DNA of 64,000 nt from Strongylocentrotus droebachiensis (GCA_035222895.1 JAVYIG010004930.1:1-64000); one strand, 5' to 3'; positions 1-11,930 are shown, counted from the first letter of the stretch. Numbers and translations are program-made. Notes: a model not told the origin generated them from the letters alone.

Positions 1-636
1 TACATGTACTTGCAAGTTGCAGACGATGAAGGGAGAAATTCGAAAAGTGATCGTTGTCATAACAACGGAATAGATATCGTTGTCACGAGGGATTTGGATG
101 GGATACTATCTTAATGGATAGCGCTGCGTTGAACCATTATGCTTATTCATATGCGACTAATCTCCCTACATTCTGATAGCAAGGGCTGCGGGACCGGAGA
201 AGGGGGTTAGGGATGCAACCCCCCTTTGAATTTGCTTAATAAGTAAACGCATAATCATACAGCGGCATTGCAATGAAGCAATAGTCATGCTTATTTTTTA
301 TAATAATTACCTTTTCTAAAAAAGTCCCGCGGCTCATGGATAGTTCTAAAAAGGAGATAATAGGCAAGCCTGAGAGGGGAAGTGTCACCCCTTTCCATAC
401 CTTTGTCGAGCTTTTGCTTTCCTAAATACAAAACGAAAAAAAAAAGGATAATTTAATGGGTGTGAAGGCTCGCTAAAGGTACGCCCCTTTGACCGACCGT
501 GGCTGGGAATTTTAGAATCGTCTTGTTTCATTATTTCACAATCGTGAGAAAATCAACTTGAAGTACTTTTTACATGATTTTTGTTCTATATTTATGTACA
601 TCATGTGTAATTTCTGGGAGAGGTGGGAGAGGGGGT

Positions 637-659
637 GGGGGGGGGGGGGGGGGGGGGGG
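637..659. repeat. Poly-G tract (23 nt)
   Basis: An uninterrupted G run. The rest of 1-1560 is AT-rich DNA in which no gene, RNA gene or element was recognised. Confidence 0.9.
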
Positions 660-1574
660 AGGTAAGAACAATATGTTTGAAAGTACCGATATCATTTTTT
701 TTTTATCCCACCAAAACAACATGGCCTAATGCATATTCAGTGCAATGATTATCGAAAAATTCCCGATTTGGGCATCGTGGTATATAGACAATATCAGCCA
801 AAGCATATTATTATTAATATAAACCAGTTTACTAGCATAGGCCTATATGTATTAAAAATGTTTGGACCTATGACGAGTTATTCCATTAACCTGCAATTAA
901 TTAATGAACTACACTCCTTGGAATCTAATCTGCATATATTACTTGTTGCCAAGTCGGGCTAGCTTTCGAGATGTCAAGAACAAACTTTTTTTATAAAAAG
1001 TATTTGAATGTGTTAGTAAGCCGGTCTATTCTGAATTTCGACTCAAGGTGTTTTCAGGTTGAAGCCTTATAAATAACTCTTTGCCCGACTAGACGTGACC
1101 CTACTGCAAATATTCTCAAACTCCCTTTAATTTGCACATTTTAGAAACTGTTGAATAGATAAACAGGGCTTTGCACTTGTGAAAATAAAACTAATTTGAT
1201 ATACTTTCTTATATTTTCATCATATTTATCTTCCTGTTTTCTCTAAAAGAAAAGAAAAGAGAAATGAAATACAGACTTGTGCAGTACCCGATTTTATAGA
1301 AAAAGAGTCTTCTAATGGATGCATAATATATCGTCTCTGAGTTGTTTTTCTCACATACATTATGCATCCCCCGACGTGCGTATCTCCCTGGTTTTCCTCT
1401 CTTCTTTATCTCCCGATCCGTGAGCTATGCCCGAACTCGCTCCCACATTATGGTGTGTAAATATTTCATCTCTAATCAAGTTAATGGAGTTCTCCTAAAC
1501 AAATCCCTCCGTGCAGTCGAAGTGACAGTTAAAGCAAATTGCCTTCTATATCTATATATCTCTTTCACTAACTG

Positions 1575-1680
1575 CCTCTCTCTCTCTCTCTCTCTTTATA
1601 GACCCTCTTTCCCTCTGCATGTGTCTCTCTCTTTCTCGTTCTCTCTCTCCCTCTCTCTTTTTCACTCCGCGCCCCATCTC
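1575..1680. repeat. CT-rich microsatellite
   Basis: This is a (CT)n run with interruptions. The overlapping Ser/Leu-rich and Arg/Glu-rich ORFs are low-complexity artefacts. Confidence 0.8.
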
Positions 1681-2158
1681 TCTAGTCTGCAAGCACAAAC
1701 TCTTGTTTGACTCTTTACCGCAATTCCTAAAACCTTGAGCAGAGTCTAGATCTATCACTTTTGGCTATTTAAAGTATAGAGCCTTACTGTAGTCTCTTAT
1801 TACAGACACTGTTACGCCACACCGACTAGCAAGGGTTTGTGCCTGCAAACTACCCTCTTCTCTCCCTCTCTCTCTCCCAACAATCTATGTTCCATCCTAT
1901 CTGCAGACACAGACTCAATTTCGAGACTTGAACTCAATTCCAAAAAGCCTTGAGCCGAGGCAAAACTTTGTTAGTCTCTGGCGTAGGACATGTTTCTCAA
2001 TATATAGCTGTGTAAAAAGCAATTTTAATTAATTGAATGGTTGACAAAGTTATTGGTTGATATACTAATATTGATTGACTGGTTGACGTTTTGATTACTA
2101 GATTTTATTGACATTTTGACTGACTGACATATTGATATATTGATTTGTAGATATATTG

Positions 2159-2440
2159 ATGGACACATTGATTGCTTGATTTACATACTGATTGGTAGCT
2201 AAAATGATTGATATATTGATTGACTGATATTTTGATTGGCAGACATATTGATGGACACATTGATTGCCTGATTTACATATTGGCTGGTAGCTAAATTGAT
2301 TGACTAATAATATCATATTGATTTGTAGACATATTGATGCACGCATTGATTGCCTGATTGACATACAGCTTAATGGATAATTGATTGACTGATATTTTGA
2401 TTGGCAGACAGTCATATTGATGGACACATTAATTCAATGT
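2159..2440. repeat. Minisatellite with units of about 83-91 bp built on an ATTG/ACTG motif
   Basis: Three units begin at 2159, 2250 and 2336, each opening TGATG(G/C)AC(A/G)CATTGATTG, with a partial fourth at about 2419. Each unit is itself made of short TGATTGACTGAT-type subrepeats, which continue in less regular form from about 2040 to 2700. The Ser/Ile/Gln-rich minus-strand ORF here (2098-2427) is a by-product of the repeat. Confidence 0.7.
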
Positions 2441-2764
2441 TTGAGAACTTGATCAGTATATATATTATTGATTTGACATATTGATTAGGAGATTATGTTG
2501 ATTGATATATTGACGGATCGATTGGTTGGACTGCTGATTGATCAATGTATTGAATGGATGATTGACTTACTGACTAATCAAACGATTGAATGATTGATTC
2601 ATGGCACGATTATTGATGGACATGTAGATTGATTATGGACTGACCACAAGAATGATTGAATGAATGATTTATTGACCGACTGACTGACCGATTCTATCCC
2701 CACAACATACTACAAATGAATATAGGCATGCATTCACAACTATTTAGGCTGGTAGCAGTTATAA

Positions 2765-3900
2765 ATGTATTAAATAACGAATTATTATTATTATTAATAA
2801 AGGTTTGTTTGAACATGTTTCGCAGCACAAAGACTGAATTATAAATATTATACACAGATTAAAACCCATTAATACAAATTGCAACTGTGAATAAGACATA
2901 TTTAATTAAATACCAAATTACATAAATACTTTACATTAATAAACTTGTAGACAATGAATGTCAGATAACATGTTAAAAGATAAAAGTAAGAGGTCTACCC
3001 AAAACAAAGCAGTAACTTGATAGCAACACCATACAAAGTCGGAACAGGTCAGAGTATTACAAAAATGATAGATGATTATCACGAGTTTTGATTCGTATGA
3101 TGATTATTGAGTTTACGTGTGAGATTAGGAAGGGCACTTTTTAGAATCTCTTAGTTCTGCAAGTAAATTCTTGATATTTTTGGACATTTCGTAAATTGAA
3201 TTTGTTAGTTTTCTTTAGAGGTAACCACGATTGACACAACATAATTTTTCAAATGAAACGGCAAAAATCTTTAGTCAGTTTCTCTATACGAGTCAAACGA
3301 GAAAGCAATTATAGTCTTGCCTAATGCAGCGTCATATGAGCTGTAGTTTGATAAAAAAATGATTCTACATGCTCCTTTTTGTATACTTTCTATGTCATTA
3401 ACCTGTCTGGTAGCCAAACTTGCAGAAAGAAAGAGGTACACAGTACTCCAAAATTGGGTTAACATATCGGTTAACAATCACAAACGGGTTGGTTGTAAAT
3501 TTTTAACCGACGCAACATGAATAATTTTCTATTACTCTTCTTTATAATTTCAGTTACATGAGTATTCCACTTCAGGTCACTTTGAATTCTGACTCCAAGA
3601 ATCTTGACCGTATTTACCAAAGGTAAAGGTATATTATCAATATATAACAAAGGTGGTCGTATGGGTTGTTTTGAAAATGATAATGACATCGAAGAACATT
3701 TTAATACATTTAATTTAATATTATTTGATGAAGTCCATGATTCGAGCAGTTCAAGTTGGCCTTGTAATTGGGATGTATGTGTACTTGTTTTACATTCTAC
3801 TAGTGTGAAATCATCTATCGCATTTAAGATATGGTAAAGAAGAATCTTTACAAGCACGAATATATCGATATACAAACACAAGCGGCTTGCTAATCACCGA
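2765..3900 (-). pseudogene. Decayed non-LTR retrotransposon (reverse transcriptase C-terminal end and 3' tail)
   Basis: The minus strand from about 3880 to 3271 encodes the C-terminal part of a LINE reverse transcriptase of the CR1/L2-like group. It shows AIDDFTLVE (the xxDD catalytic position), LELLESWTSSNNIKLN, the ILGVRIQSDLKWNTHVTEII block and SNRKLFMLRRLK. A second frame begins near 3480 and carries ATRQVNDIESIQKGACRII. Frame changes near 3470-3480 and stop codons after 3271 mark it as dead. Further matches to the usual C-terminus (LPFHLKN, then SALPNLTRKLNNH) can be read in broken frames down to about 3090. The low-coordinate end is AT-rich with a TTA repeat (about 2787-2801), which fits a 3' tail. 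No 5' half is present. Confidence 0.75.
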
Positions 3901-4269
3901 ATCAGACATCAATAAAACCACAGTCCTATATAATATATTGATTGTCAACGTGCGTAAAGGAATTACGGATACGATCAAAATATACATACAGCAAAAACAA
4001 AATTATCGGTACGTCAAACATTATTAATAAAGCAAGTCTACTCCTTACTCGATGTATTACTATAAGTATACATAAGTAAACCGATTGGGATTACAAAAAG
4101 AATAAAATTTCAGCCGCAGTGTTTGCCAAAACGGCATCTTCTGGCGATCGCAAAACTGACGGCTAACTTCACCGTCATGTCGCCAATATACACGTCTAAG
4201 GAGGGTAGCGGAACCATAAAACTGTCACATGTATAAACCTGGACTCATTGTGTTCCCAGGTTTGAATGA

Positions 4270-4475
4270 TACAGTCATACCTGATTTAGCGACCACCTGT
4301 ATAAAAAGACAACCTGTCTATTAAAAAAACTCAAATTTTTCATTTCCCTTGAAAATCGGTAATCAGTTTGAAACCTGCACTGAAGGAACCTGTACATAAA
4401 GACTACCCTTCTTTAAAGAGTAAAGACCACTTTCTTGTCTCTCTTGAGCGGTCTTTGTATACAAGTTTCACTGTA
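4270..4475. mobile_element. Mariner-type MITE with TACAGT ends
   Basis: The left end TACAGTCATACCTG and the right end (read in reverse) TACAGTGAAACTTG form an imperfect terminal inverted repeat starting with the TA dinucleotide typical of Tc1/mariner insertions. The inside is non-coding. Repeated GACCACC/GACCGC motifs occur in both halves. Confidence 0.6.
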
Positions 4476-5139
4476 CTTAAACAGTAGTCTACTTTAATAA
4501 TCTTTGGTATGCAGGCGATCATAAATTAAAAAAAACAACAGCAAACAAAATATGGAATATCTGTCGTTGGTCAGGAAAGTTGAACAAAAAGGTCCATTTA
4601 ATATCAAAGAGGAATAAATATCACTGCTATACTTAATGATGACGCTATACACTAATTGGAAAAAGTGAAACAAGTACACATGTTTTTTGTTTATATTGAC
4701 AGAAACATACATCGTGGAATCGTTGATATGAAGTGCATAATATATACATCGTGTAACTCTTATAAGTAAACCCTACACAATACAAATTCATTGGCAGCAT
4801 TAGAGAAAGAAGAAACATATGCTGCTTGCATTCAATTTTTATGCGAAAATAAGTCATGTACATCAAGGCAGAAATATGGACGTTTTGTTGGTCAATTCGA
4901 TGACTTTCTCGAGAGATAAATACTGTTGAAACGAAAAGAGTTAACAAAATTTGCAAAGTGACTACAGAATGAACGAAAATTGAGGTAATTTGATAAATGT
5001 ATCCCATTAATTATAACATATTGGTGAAAAATACTTATAATACATGTTAAAAGCCAATAATACCATTACAAATTTCTAGAGGGTACTGGATTATAACAAT
5101 TAGATGCACCATATAAACTTAGAAATCACCATCACTGTG

Positions 5140-5380
5140 ATCTCATGCATCATCATCATTATCATCATCAACGATTCATCATTATAATCATAAGCAGTAG
5201 TAGCAGCATAAAGATGACATGAGCATCGTAATTGCAATCTTCACTTTGATCATGGTTGCGGTAATGTCGTTGTCGTCATCATATTCATGATAATGATATT
5301 CGTTTTGTCATCATCATCATCATCATCATCATCAATCTTCCTCGTAATTATTAATCTTCAATTATCATCATCAATAAGGA
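5140..5380. repeat. CAT/ATC low-complexity stretch
   Basis: Degenerate runs of CAT/ATC triplets, longest near 5308-5332. From 4476 to 5448 nothing else was recognised. Confidence 0.75.
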
Positions 5381-5448
5381 ACGCCTCTTGGTTTTGGTCA
5401 ATAAAATACGGCAACCAACGTAGTCATGCAAAATACATGGGAATCTAA

Positions 5449-5573
5449 GGCCCTGTCTTATAAAGAGTTGCGATTGATCGCAAGTCCTCTAATCAATCGC
5501 AAGTTTGCAGTCCCCTATCTATTATGTACATAGTTGCGATTGCTATCCATCGCACCTTTTTATCAGACAGGGC
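5449..5573. mobile_element. Foldback MITE, GGCCCTGTC ends (family A)
   Basis: The ends GGCCCTGTCTTATAAAG and (in reverse) GGCCCTGTCTGATAAAAAG are inverted repeats. Inside, GCGATTGATCGCAA-type palindromic blocks recur. The same family is seen at 22457-22615, with related GGGCCCCGTT-ended elements at 13266 and 14226. It is non-coding. Confidence 0.7.
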
Positions 5574-5773
5574 CCTGGTAATACAACACTATTGTACTTA
5601 CAAGCACCTGCAGGAGCTAGGCTATAATCTCCAAAACTATTATGACATAAAGTAGGAAATGACATAACGGATCATCACAATATGAATTGGTCTTTGTAAA
5701 CATTGGTCATATTCAGGAAAATCAAGGAATACAAATAAATATATTAAAAAATGAGGTAAAAAAGAATAAGGTG

Positions 5774-5890
5774 AAGAAGAAAAGAAGAGGAAGGAAAAGA
5801 AGAAGAGGAAGGAAAAGTAGGAGAGGGAGGAAAAGAAGAAGAGGAAGGAAAAGTAGGAGAGGGAGGAAAAGAAAGAGAGGAAGACAAAAA
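5774..5890. repeat. Purine-rich minisatellite (about 36-bp unit)
   Basis: Tandem units of the form GAAGAGGAAGGAAAAG followed by TAGGAGAGGGAGGAAAA repeat from 5774 to 5890. The Arg/Lys-rich ORF on the plus strand and the Phe/Ser-rich ORFs on the minus strand are translations of the repeat and not genes. Confidence 0.75.
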
Positions 5891-6901
5891 GAACAAGAAT
5901 AGCAACAAACAAACATAGCAATGTTTGCAAAAAAAATGGCACCAAGATAAAGCACATCCACCATGTCTGTGGCTTAAAGATATACTTCCCAGAATAATTG
6001 CATTCACTTGATGTTCGATGTAACGAGTCTTCGGTGATTTTTCGATGTTATAAAAATGCAAATATAGAGCACCACATCATTGGAAAAATAAACGATGCAT
6101 AAAATCTACTTGGGTGAAGATTTGCAAATTTCGACACTGGATTTTACTCAAAGCATTTGGCAGCTACTTTTTTACTCCTTTTTTTAAATAGCCTACTAAA
6201 TTTCATTTACTTTTCTTCTTTAACCCTTCCAAATGCGTGGGCAGATACCCCCATATTTTAAATGTTTTCTGTTGCAGTCTATCTGGACGTTTCTTTGCTA
6301 TTATCAAAAGAAAATCCTTAGTCTCCGTTCGCTTTCTAACTTTATATAAACCCAACAATTATTTATGAATTTGGAATTAATTTAAGTGTAATTTTGTTAG
6401 TATAATTAATGTAATTTAGATGTTTCAACTAACCCAACAATACAATTCAGAATAAGTTTTAATCAATTTCTTTCTTCGTGCAATGACACATCCAGTTCTC
6501 AACATCACCCTTAAATTCAATCTTATTTTGCGTGACCTTTTCTTTCTTTCCTCAAGGAGAATATGAGAACATGCATTTAGCCAGGCTTTGTAAATATTGG
6601 GCAAAACTTCAAAAGTGAAAGCATATTTTGTCAAGTGGCAGCTTGTACATTGTGGAGTAGAAACTTACTTAGGTAATATAACCCTACTTATGAAAAGATG
6701 AAGGTATAATAAGATCCCCCAAAACTTGAAATTCAAGCCAAGGGCGATTTCAATGGCCTTGTACGACATCATTTGTATTATGAGAACATAACACTGACTT
6801 ATTACGTGTCTGAACATAATTTCTATGGGATAAATAATAGGGCACCGAAATTACACAAGTTATTATTTTTCGAAAATAATTGCGATCGTGCTTAATGGAA
6901 A
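5890..6901. other. Non-coding 3' flank of sulfotransferase gene 1
   Basis: AT-rich sequence downstream of the stop codon. It should contain the 3' UTR, but no confident polyadenylation signal could be chosen. No gene or repeat was recognised. Confidence 0.5.
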
Positions 6902-7892
6902 TTATGCATATATACCCGTGTCTTTCATACGTTTTGTCATTTTATTCATCAAGACTCTATGGGATCCCGTTTCTTCTTCAGTCACATTTTTTAAACGATC
7001 CCTGAATTTTTGCAGTTCGTCGTTAAATCGCGGTCCATATGCAGCTATCTTTTGCCACAACGTCCTATTATAATGCTCGTAGAGGTGGGTGTCCGCACCA
7101 TTCCATTGACGAATTTTGGTTTGCATTTCGGGACGGACTTTGATAGAAGAAGTAGAGTTGCGAACCATCCTTTTCGTGTAAAGAATGTCTTGAGTTGTCC
7201 AACAGAGTAGATCGCGAAGGAGGATCAGCGATTCGTCGTAATATTCGGTAATCATGACGAGGTCCAGCTCCTTGTCGAGTTTTGCAATGGTTCTATCGAT
7301 TCTGACCCAGTCCGTGGCGTACTTGGTGTCCAACCCGAGATCGAAGAACTGTTGATTGTGCATGACATGAGCCATAGTATGCGATTCAATGATGGCCATG
7401 TTCCCAGCAGGATCGTCCATGAACTCCTCGAAGACATTGCTATACGTCCTGCCCAGCCGATCGAACTTGCGCTCAAGACGCAAGTCGAATTTATAGTAAA
7501 CTAAAGCAGAGGGTAGCTGCTTACACGGGTCGCGGAGGATCGTGATATATTTAGCTTTGGGGACGATGGCGGCTATCTCTTTACGGTTGTAGCGTGCGTG
7601 ACAGGAAAAGACGTTGAAGCCAACGGTATCCCTCCAGGATAGCGCGCTCTTGCGTAACCTCGCTATCATGTCCCGTTGAAAGAGCTTGGTACGGTCCATG
7701 TAAGCTCGCCCCTCCGGCGGTACGGCCATTGTCAAGTTGTTCTTGTAAGCAAATAGGCCGATGATACCGGCGGTGGTGCTGCTGGCTGTCTTGTGTGTCT
7801 TCAGAAAGACAATCTGTTTCTGGGGATGGCACTCTCCTCTTGTCCTTGGTGAGATACGTTCTATGGCATCCACATCGTTTTCAATTACCGGA
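6902..7892 (-). CDS. Galactose-3-O-sulfotransferase-like protein 1, exon 2 (catalytic domain)
   Basis: This exon encodes residues 46-375 of a 375-aa type II membrane protein of the galactose-3-O-sulfotransferase family (GAL3ST; galactosylceramide sulfotransferase-like). The family moves sulfate from PAPS to the 3-OH of galactose on glycolipids or glycoproteins in the Golgi lumen. The 5'-phosphosulfate loop KTHKTASSTT is at about residues 77-86, and the 3'-phosphate motif ILRDP at about 164-168, followed by a Ser-containing helix. The family block MITEYYDESL and a basic C-terminus ending KRMKDTGIYA are also present. N-glycosylation sequons include NLT, NST, NRT and NVT. The acceptor is TTTTCTTCCCAG with the first exon base at 7892, and the stop is TAA at 6902-6904. 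The open frame runs past the acceptor to 8011, but that stretch (FAITTKYPHNQYIYIFS) reads as intron. The family is secure; the acceptor glycan cannot be told. Confidence 0.9.
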
Positions 7893-8517
7893 CTGGGAAG
7901 AAAACGGATTGAAAAAATATAAATATATTGGTTATGCGGATATTTAGTTGTGATTGCGAAATAGTCAATGAACATAATATACACATTCATCTTTTTATTT
8001 ATTTCTGACATTTACACAGGGTTGCATATTTTCACCAATAGTGGTGGTCTTCCATGAGCCCATAAATAACAATCATGAATATACTCATAATAGTAACAGA
8101 ACAAAATACAGACGAAAATACTTATATACAATTGTGTACAAATTCTTCGGTATCCTCGTGATAAAATGCAGACAATTTTCAACAAAACACTTTTGCATAA
8201 ATACTTGTATTATCGTATTATTAAATGTATATATTATATTAGGCCTACATGATTGAACAACACATTTGAATCCTAATTTGAATGTATGGTTTCTTTTGAC
8301 GAATAACTAAGCGAATATTAAAGGTATTACAGTTTTGGTATGGGGTCATGAATTTGGTTCAAATTAACATATTGGAAGCATATGCGTTCCTACAATATTC
8401 ATTGATCGTTGTCGCGGTTGAAATCGAGTCTAAAGTTATGAAATTATAAATAATAAACTCTTTATGTTGTATAGCTCCCTCTCAAGGTCAATATATTAAT
8501 TTAGCTACAAACTAGCC

Positions 8518-8700
8518 CTTGTGGCGTGTGCCTGTAATCCAGCTAACAGTGGAAGTTACAAACTGATTCAGCCGAGGACGCAGGTTCGAAACTGAGTCAC
8601 GTCTTTCGGATGGTGACGTTTAAAGGTCGGTCCCCAGACGTAAATAATCATATCTGATTGATACACGTCTGTAAAAACCAATACACACACACACACACAT
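8518..8700 (+). mobile_element. SINE with 7SL-like A-box region and a CA-repeat tail
   Basis: The head at 8521-8545 resembles the GTGGCGCGTGCCTG region of 7SL RNA, and a B-box-like GGTTCGAAAC lies at 8583-8592, about 55 bp downstream as in pol III promoters. The element ends in ACGTCTGTAAAAACCAAT and a (CA)n run at 8682-8698. It lies in the intron of sulfotransferase gene 1 in the opposite orientation. The SINE assignment is by structure; the family name is unknown. Confidence 0.6.
8682..8698. repeat. CA microsatellite
   Basis: A short (AC)n run at the tail of the SINE. Confidence 0.85.
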
Positions 8701-9061
8701 ACATGAAACAATGTTTCTGGACTAAAATCGACCGATTAGCTAATCCCGTTTGGAAATTATATATCACAACTACATATTCTGAGATTTTCATGGTCGCAGC
8801 TACCATTGCACGGTCATAGGCGCTATTTGAAATTTATCAAAATTTACCGGGAGCACCGGTAAATTTTTATATTCAATTTTTCTCGAAAACAGAAGTGTTT
8901 GAGGGACTAATTTTTTTAGTGCTCATAATACATCCATAGGTGCATCCAAATATATCCAAATTGTAAAGATTCACTATCCACCCAATTATTTAAATTTCCC
9001 AAAACTTTGTATTACCTTTAAGCATTATGTGAATAACCACTGATATAATAGAAATAGAAAC

Positions 9062-9086
9062 GAGAGAGAGAGAGAGAGAGAGAGAT
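9062..9086. repeat. GA microsatellite
   Basis: A perfect (GA)n run in the intron of sulfotransferase gene 1, close to the donor. Confidence 0.9.
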
Positions 9087-9132
9087 ACATCTAAACCGGT
9101 TCCATCCTCTAGGCTCTAATATTTGTTCTTAC

Positions 9133-9269
9133 CGCTGTGGCTCTGTCTCGCCCATCACAACCGTCACGTCATCGCTGCTGTAATAGCCGCCGTCACACAG
9201 GAGGCCGAGAATGACGACCGCCATCAAACCGAGGACGACTGTCGATGCGACCACCGCTCGTTTCGCCAT
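9133..9269 (-). CDS. Galactose-3-O-sulfotransferase-like protein 1, exon 1 (signal anchor)
   Basis: This 137-nt first coding exon is too short to stand out as an ORF but was found by translating upstream of the catalytic exon. It starts with ATG at 9269 (A at -3, G at +4) and encodes 45 codons plus two bases. The product is MAKR, then a hydrophobic run of about residues 6-25, then a polar stem ending GETEPQ. This is the short-cytoplasmic-tail signal anchor expected of a Golgi type II enzyme. The donor is GCG|GTAAGA, with the last exon base at 9133. The leftover CG plus the first T of exon 2 make an Arg codon and keep the frame into PVIENDVDAIER. The splice is inferred from frame, phase and consensus; transcript data would confirm it. 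Confidence 0.8.
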
Positions 9270-9639
9270 TCTTGCTCGACCGCCTGAGAGTAACAGCGTT
9301 TAGTATCTGTGCAAAGATGAAGAGTTCGAGACAATTTAATTTAACAATCAGAGTTGAAATGTCATACCCTGGTCCCACTGACGAGGCAGAGTACAGACCG
9401 AACAAAACGTTGCATTACAACACCGAATGAACAATAATCGATCGGTTTGCAGTCGATGTGCAGTCGGTATAGCGGTGTGACTGGTGTAATGAGAGATTAA
9501 AACATGCTCTGCTTCCAACACAGAAAATAGTTGCAGTCTTTAACCTTTAAATGTCTTGAATCTTAACCAATATTTATTCACTATTATATTTCATTATTTT
9601 ATTTTTAAACATACATACTACCTATATTATATCAACATA

Positions 9640-9780
9640 ACATGTTATTATCATCACCATCATTATCATCATCATCATCATCATCACCATCATCCTCATC
9701 CATCATCAAAATCATCACCACCACCACCAACACCATCATCAAACTTCATCACCATCACCATCATCACCACCCCCCCCCCC
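9640..9780. repeat. CAT microsatellite ending in a poly-C tract
   Basis: (CAT/CAC)n triplets at about 9650-9766 followed by a C run. The His-rich ORF 9556-9996 is driven by this repeat. Confidence 0.85.
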
Positions 9781-10208
9781 AAAAAAAGCGCCATACACAA
9801 CGATCCACATAGGAATATTACCCTCTCGTACTCCTCTCATCACGAACATCATCGTTGTCATAGCAATGATATTAACCATCACCACGCTACTGATATCTGC
9901 ACTCATCTGTCAACGCGTGAACCCGTCACAATTAATCGCGTCAGGGAAATGAAGAGATGGATAAGAACATGGATGAGGGTTAAAGAATTAGCATAAATCG
10001 AGGAAGATAATGGAATAATATCATCAGCAGCTCTACATCGCTGCGACTCATGTAGCTCTTGTTTATGATGAAACGATAGATTATTTTCGGAGCAAATCGT
10101 GGCCTTCTCGGCACTTCAGCATGTTGAGTGCCATTGATCAAGTAAATTGATTAATCTAATTCTCGTGCTTTTAGGCATTATTATTTCATGTCTTACTTGG
10201 TAGCTTTA

Positions 10209-10850
10209 ATACACATTTTTAACATGTGACGGCTACAGATCCACACCCTCCTCTTCGTCTTCTCTCGCATCAGTATGAACATTATTATAACCACCACTAT
10301 CATCATCATCAGCGAGTCAGTCAAGACTATCGTTTCGTTAACACCACCACCACCATCATCACCATCATCATTATCACCACCATCATCATCACCACCATCA
10401 TCATCATCACCATCATCATCATCATTACCACCACCTCCACCACCAGTATATCTATCATCATAACAATAAAACTCTGTCTCAGTCAACGATATCATTATCA
10501 TCATGCTCTATGACAGGTCACATCCACTCAGTTATAATTGGTAACTTACACATTTTGTTTTAACATGAATACAGGTCCACATTCTCCTTCTACACGTGTC
10601 CTCATTCCACATCAGTATGAAAATTGTCATCATCACAACTATAATCATCATCAACAACATCACTACCACCCACCACCATCGTCATCACCTTTACCAACAC
10701 CATCATCATCATCGAGTCAACACAACCGTCAACATCATCACAACTATCATCACCACCACCACCACCACCACCATGATCACCATAGCAATTATAAAACCCT
10801 GTCTCAGTCAACGATATAATTATCAGCCTATTCTTCGATGGGTCACATCC
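10209..10850. repeat. Tandem duplication of a unit of about 330 bp with a CAT-rich core
   Basis: Two units share the order ACACATTTT..AACATG, AGATCCACAC or AGGTCCACAT, CATCAGTATGAA, a CAT/CAC triplet array, then CTGTCTCAGTCAACGATAT and a GGTCACATCCACT block. Unit 1 spans about 10209-10548 and unit 2 about 10549-10850; part of a third follows to about 10960. The arrays differ in length between units. The His-rich and Asp/Gly-rich ORFs are artefacts. Confidence 0.7.
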
Positions 10851-11088
10851 ACTTTATTACCAACATCACACCAGTATCATCATCACCGCTATCACAAATG
10901 TTTTCAGAACTGCCAACATAACTGCGTCATGAAAACGTAACGTGTTCATCATCACCTCACAGTGAACGGTCTTGTCAGATGAGTTAAAATGGGCATGTAT
11001 CACTCGCTATCTTGAAAGACGTTCATGTCTATAATTATAGCATCATAAACAATGCACACATACCGAGTTCCATACCGAGTACTTCAGA

Positions 11089-11386
11089 GGGTATTTCACA
11101 AAGATCCTAAGTTGATATTAACTGTAAGTTGGACTTGAACATTATGGAGAGCCATTTGTAGCCTTAAAATAAAAAAATATTCAAAAGCAAAAATGCAAGT
11201 ATTTTAAACTTTTGATTAAATCCACATCAAGAACATGAATCTCCTTGATAATAGAAAATATGAATGATTTGAATCAACATTAATTTTGTATGCCTTTTAA
11301 AATAACTTATACAAAATATTTTAAAAGATGCTAACGGCTTTCCATAATTGTTAAGTCAAACTTAGGATCTATGTGAAACACCCCCC
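11089..11386. mobile_element. Foldback MITE, GGGTRTTTCACA ends
   Basis: The left end GGGTATTTCACAAAGATCC and the right end in reverse GGGTGTTTCACATAGATCC are followed in both arms by TAAGTT and then a GA/TTAAC block. The arms are about 50 bp and the centre is AT-rich and non-coding. The intended target duplication was not clear. Confidence 0.65.
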
Positions 11387-11539
11387 GGTATCATTACACT
11401 GACTTTAGCCGAATGGTCACGTACCTATGTGGATCGGCAGGAATCAAGACTCAAGAGTTATGTGGATTAGCTTGCCATGAGATGTTAGTGCCAAGGTTAG
11501 GATTAGAACTAAAGAAAATTATCATATCACAATCGTCAT

Positions 11540-11930
11540 TATCGGCACCATCTCATTGATGTCAACAATGATCTTTATCTTCAACATCATTGTAATTCTT
11601 ATCACTATCACTATCGCTGTCGTGCAGCAACACTCTTCATATCAATTTTCTTCATCACCTCATTCATGATATACCATCATCATCAAAATCGTCAACTTTA
11701 TCATCAGTCATCATTTTCCTCATCAACTCTCATCATCATCATCGTCAAAATCATTAACTTCATCACATCAACTTCATCAACCCTGTGGAAGGGAAGAAAA
11801 AATCAACAACAACAGAAAATCAACGAAAACAAATACTTCAACACAATCACCTTTGATCATCAGTCATCAGTATCTTCAATCATCTTCGTTATCACCAACA
11901 CCATCATCATCCGCACCACCGCAGTTAAGC
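11540..11930. repeat. Degenerate CAT/ATC-rich region
   Basis: Scattered CATCATC and ATCATT runs continue the triplet-rich block that fills much of the spacer between the sulfotransferase genes. No gene was recognised. Confidence 0.65.

Larger units (their letters stand above)
7893..9132 (-). other. Intron of sulfotransferase gene 1
   Basis: This 1,240-bp phase-2 intron has GTAAGA and TTCCCAG ends. It holds a SINE with a 7SL-like head (8518-8700), a CA microsatellite at its tail and a perfect GA microsatellite (9062-9086) about 45 bp from the donor. No other coding exon was seen in it. Confidence 0.75.

Noticed and set aside
2098..2427. 109-aa Ser/Ile/Gln-rich ORF
   Set aside because: It is the minisatellite of 83-91 bp units read in one frame.
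5687..5902. Arg/Lys-rich 71-aa ORF resembling a protamine-like basic protein
   Set aside because: It lies exactly over a purine-rich minisatellite, and the opposite strand is equally open.
7893..8011. N-terminal extension of sulfotransferase 1 (MSEINKKMNVYIMFIDYF...)
   Set aside because: A strong acceptor at 7893 and the matching anchor exon at 9133-9269 show that this stretch is intron.
9556..9996. 146-aa His-rich ORF
   Set aside because: It is the translation of a CAT/CAC microsatellite; no domain or splice context supports it.
10193..10819. Asp/Gly-rich and His-rich ORFs on both strands
   Set aside because: They are produced by the tandem triplet repeats and change with reading frame.
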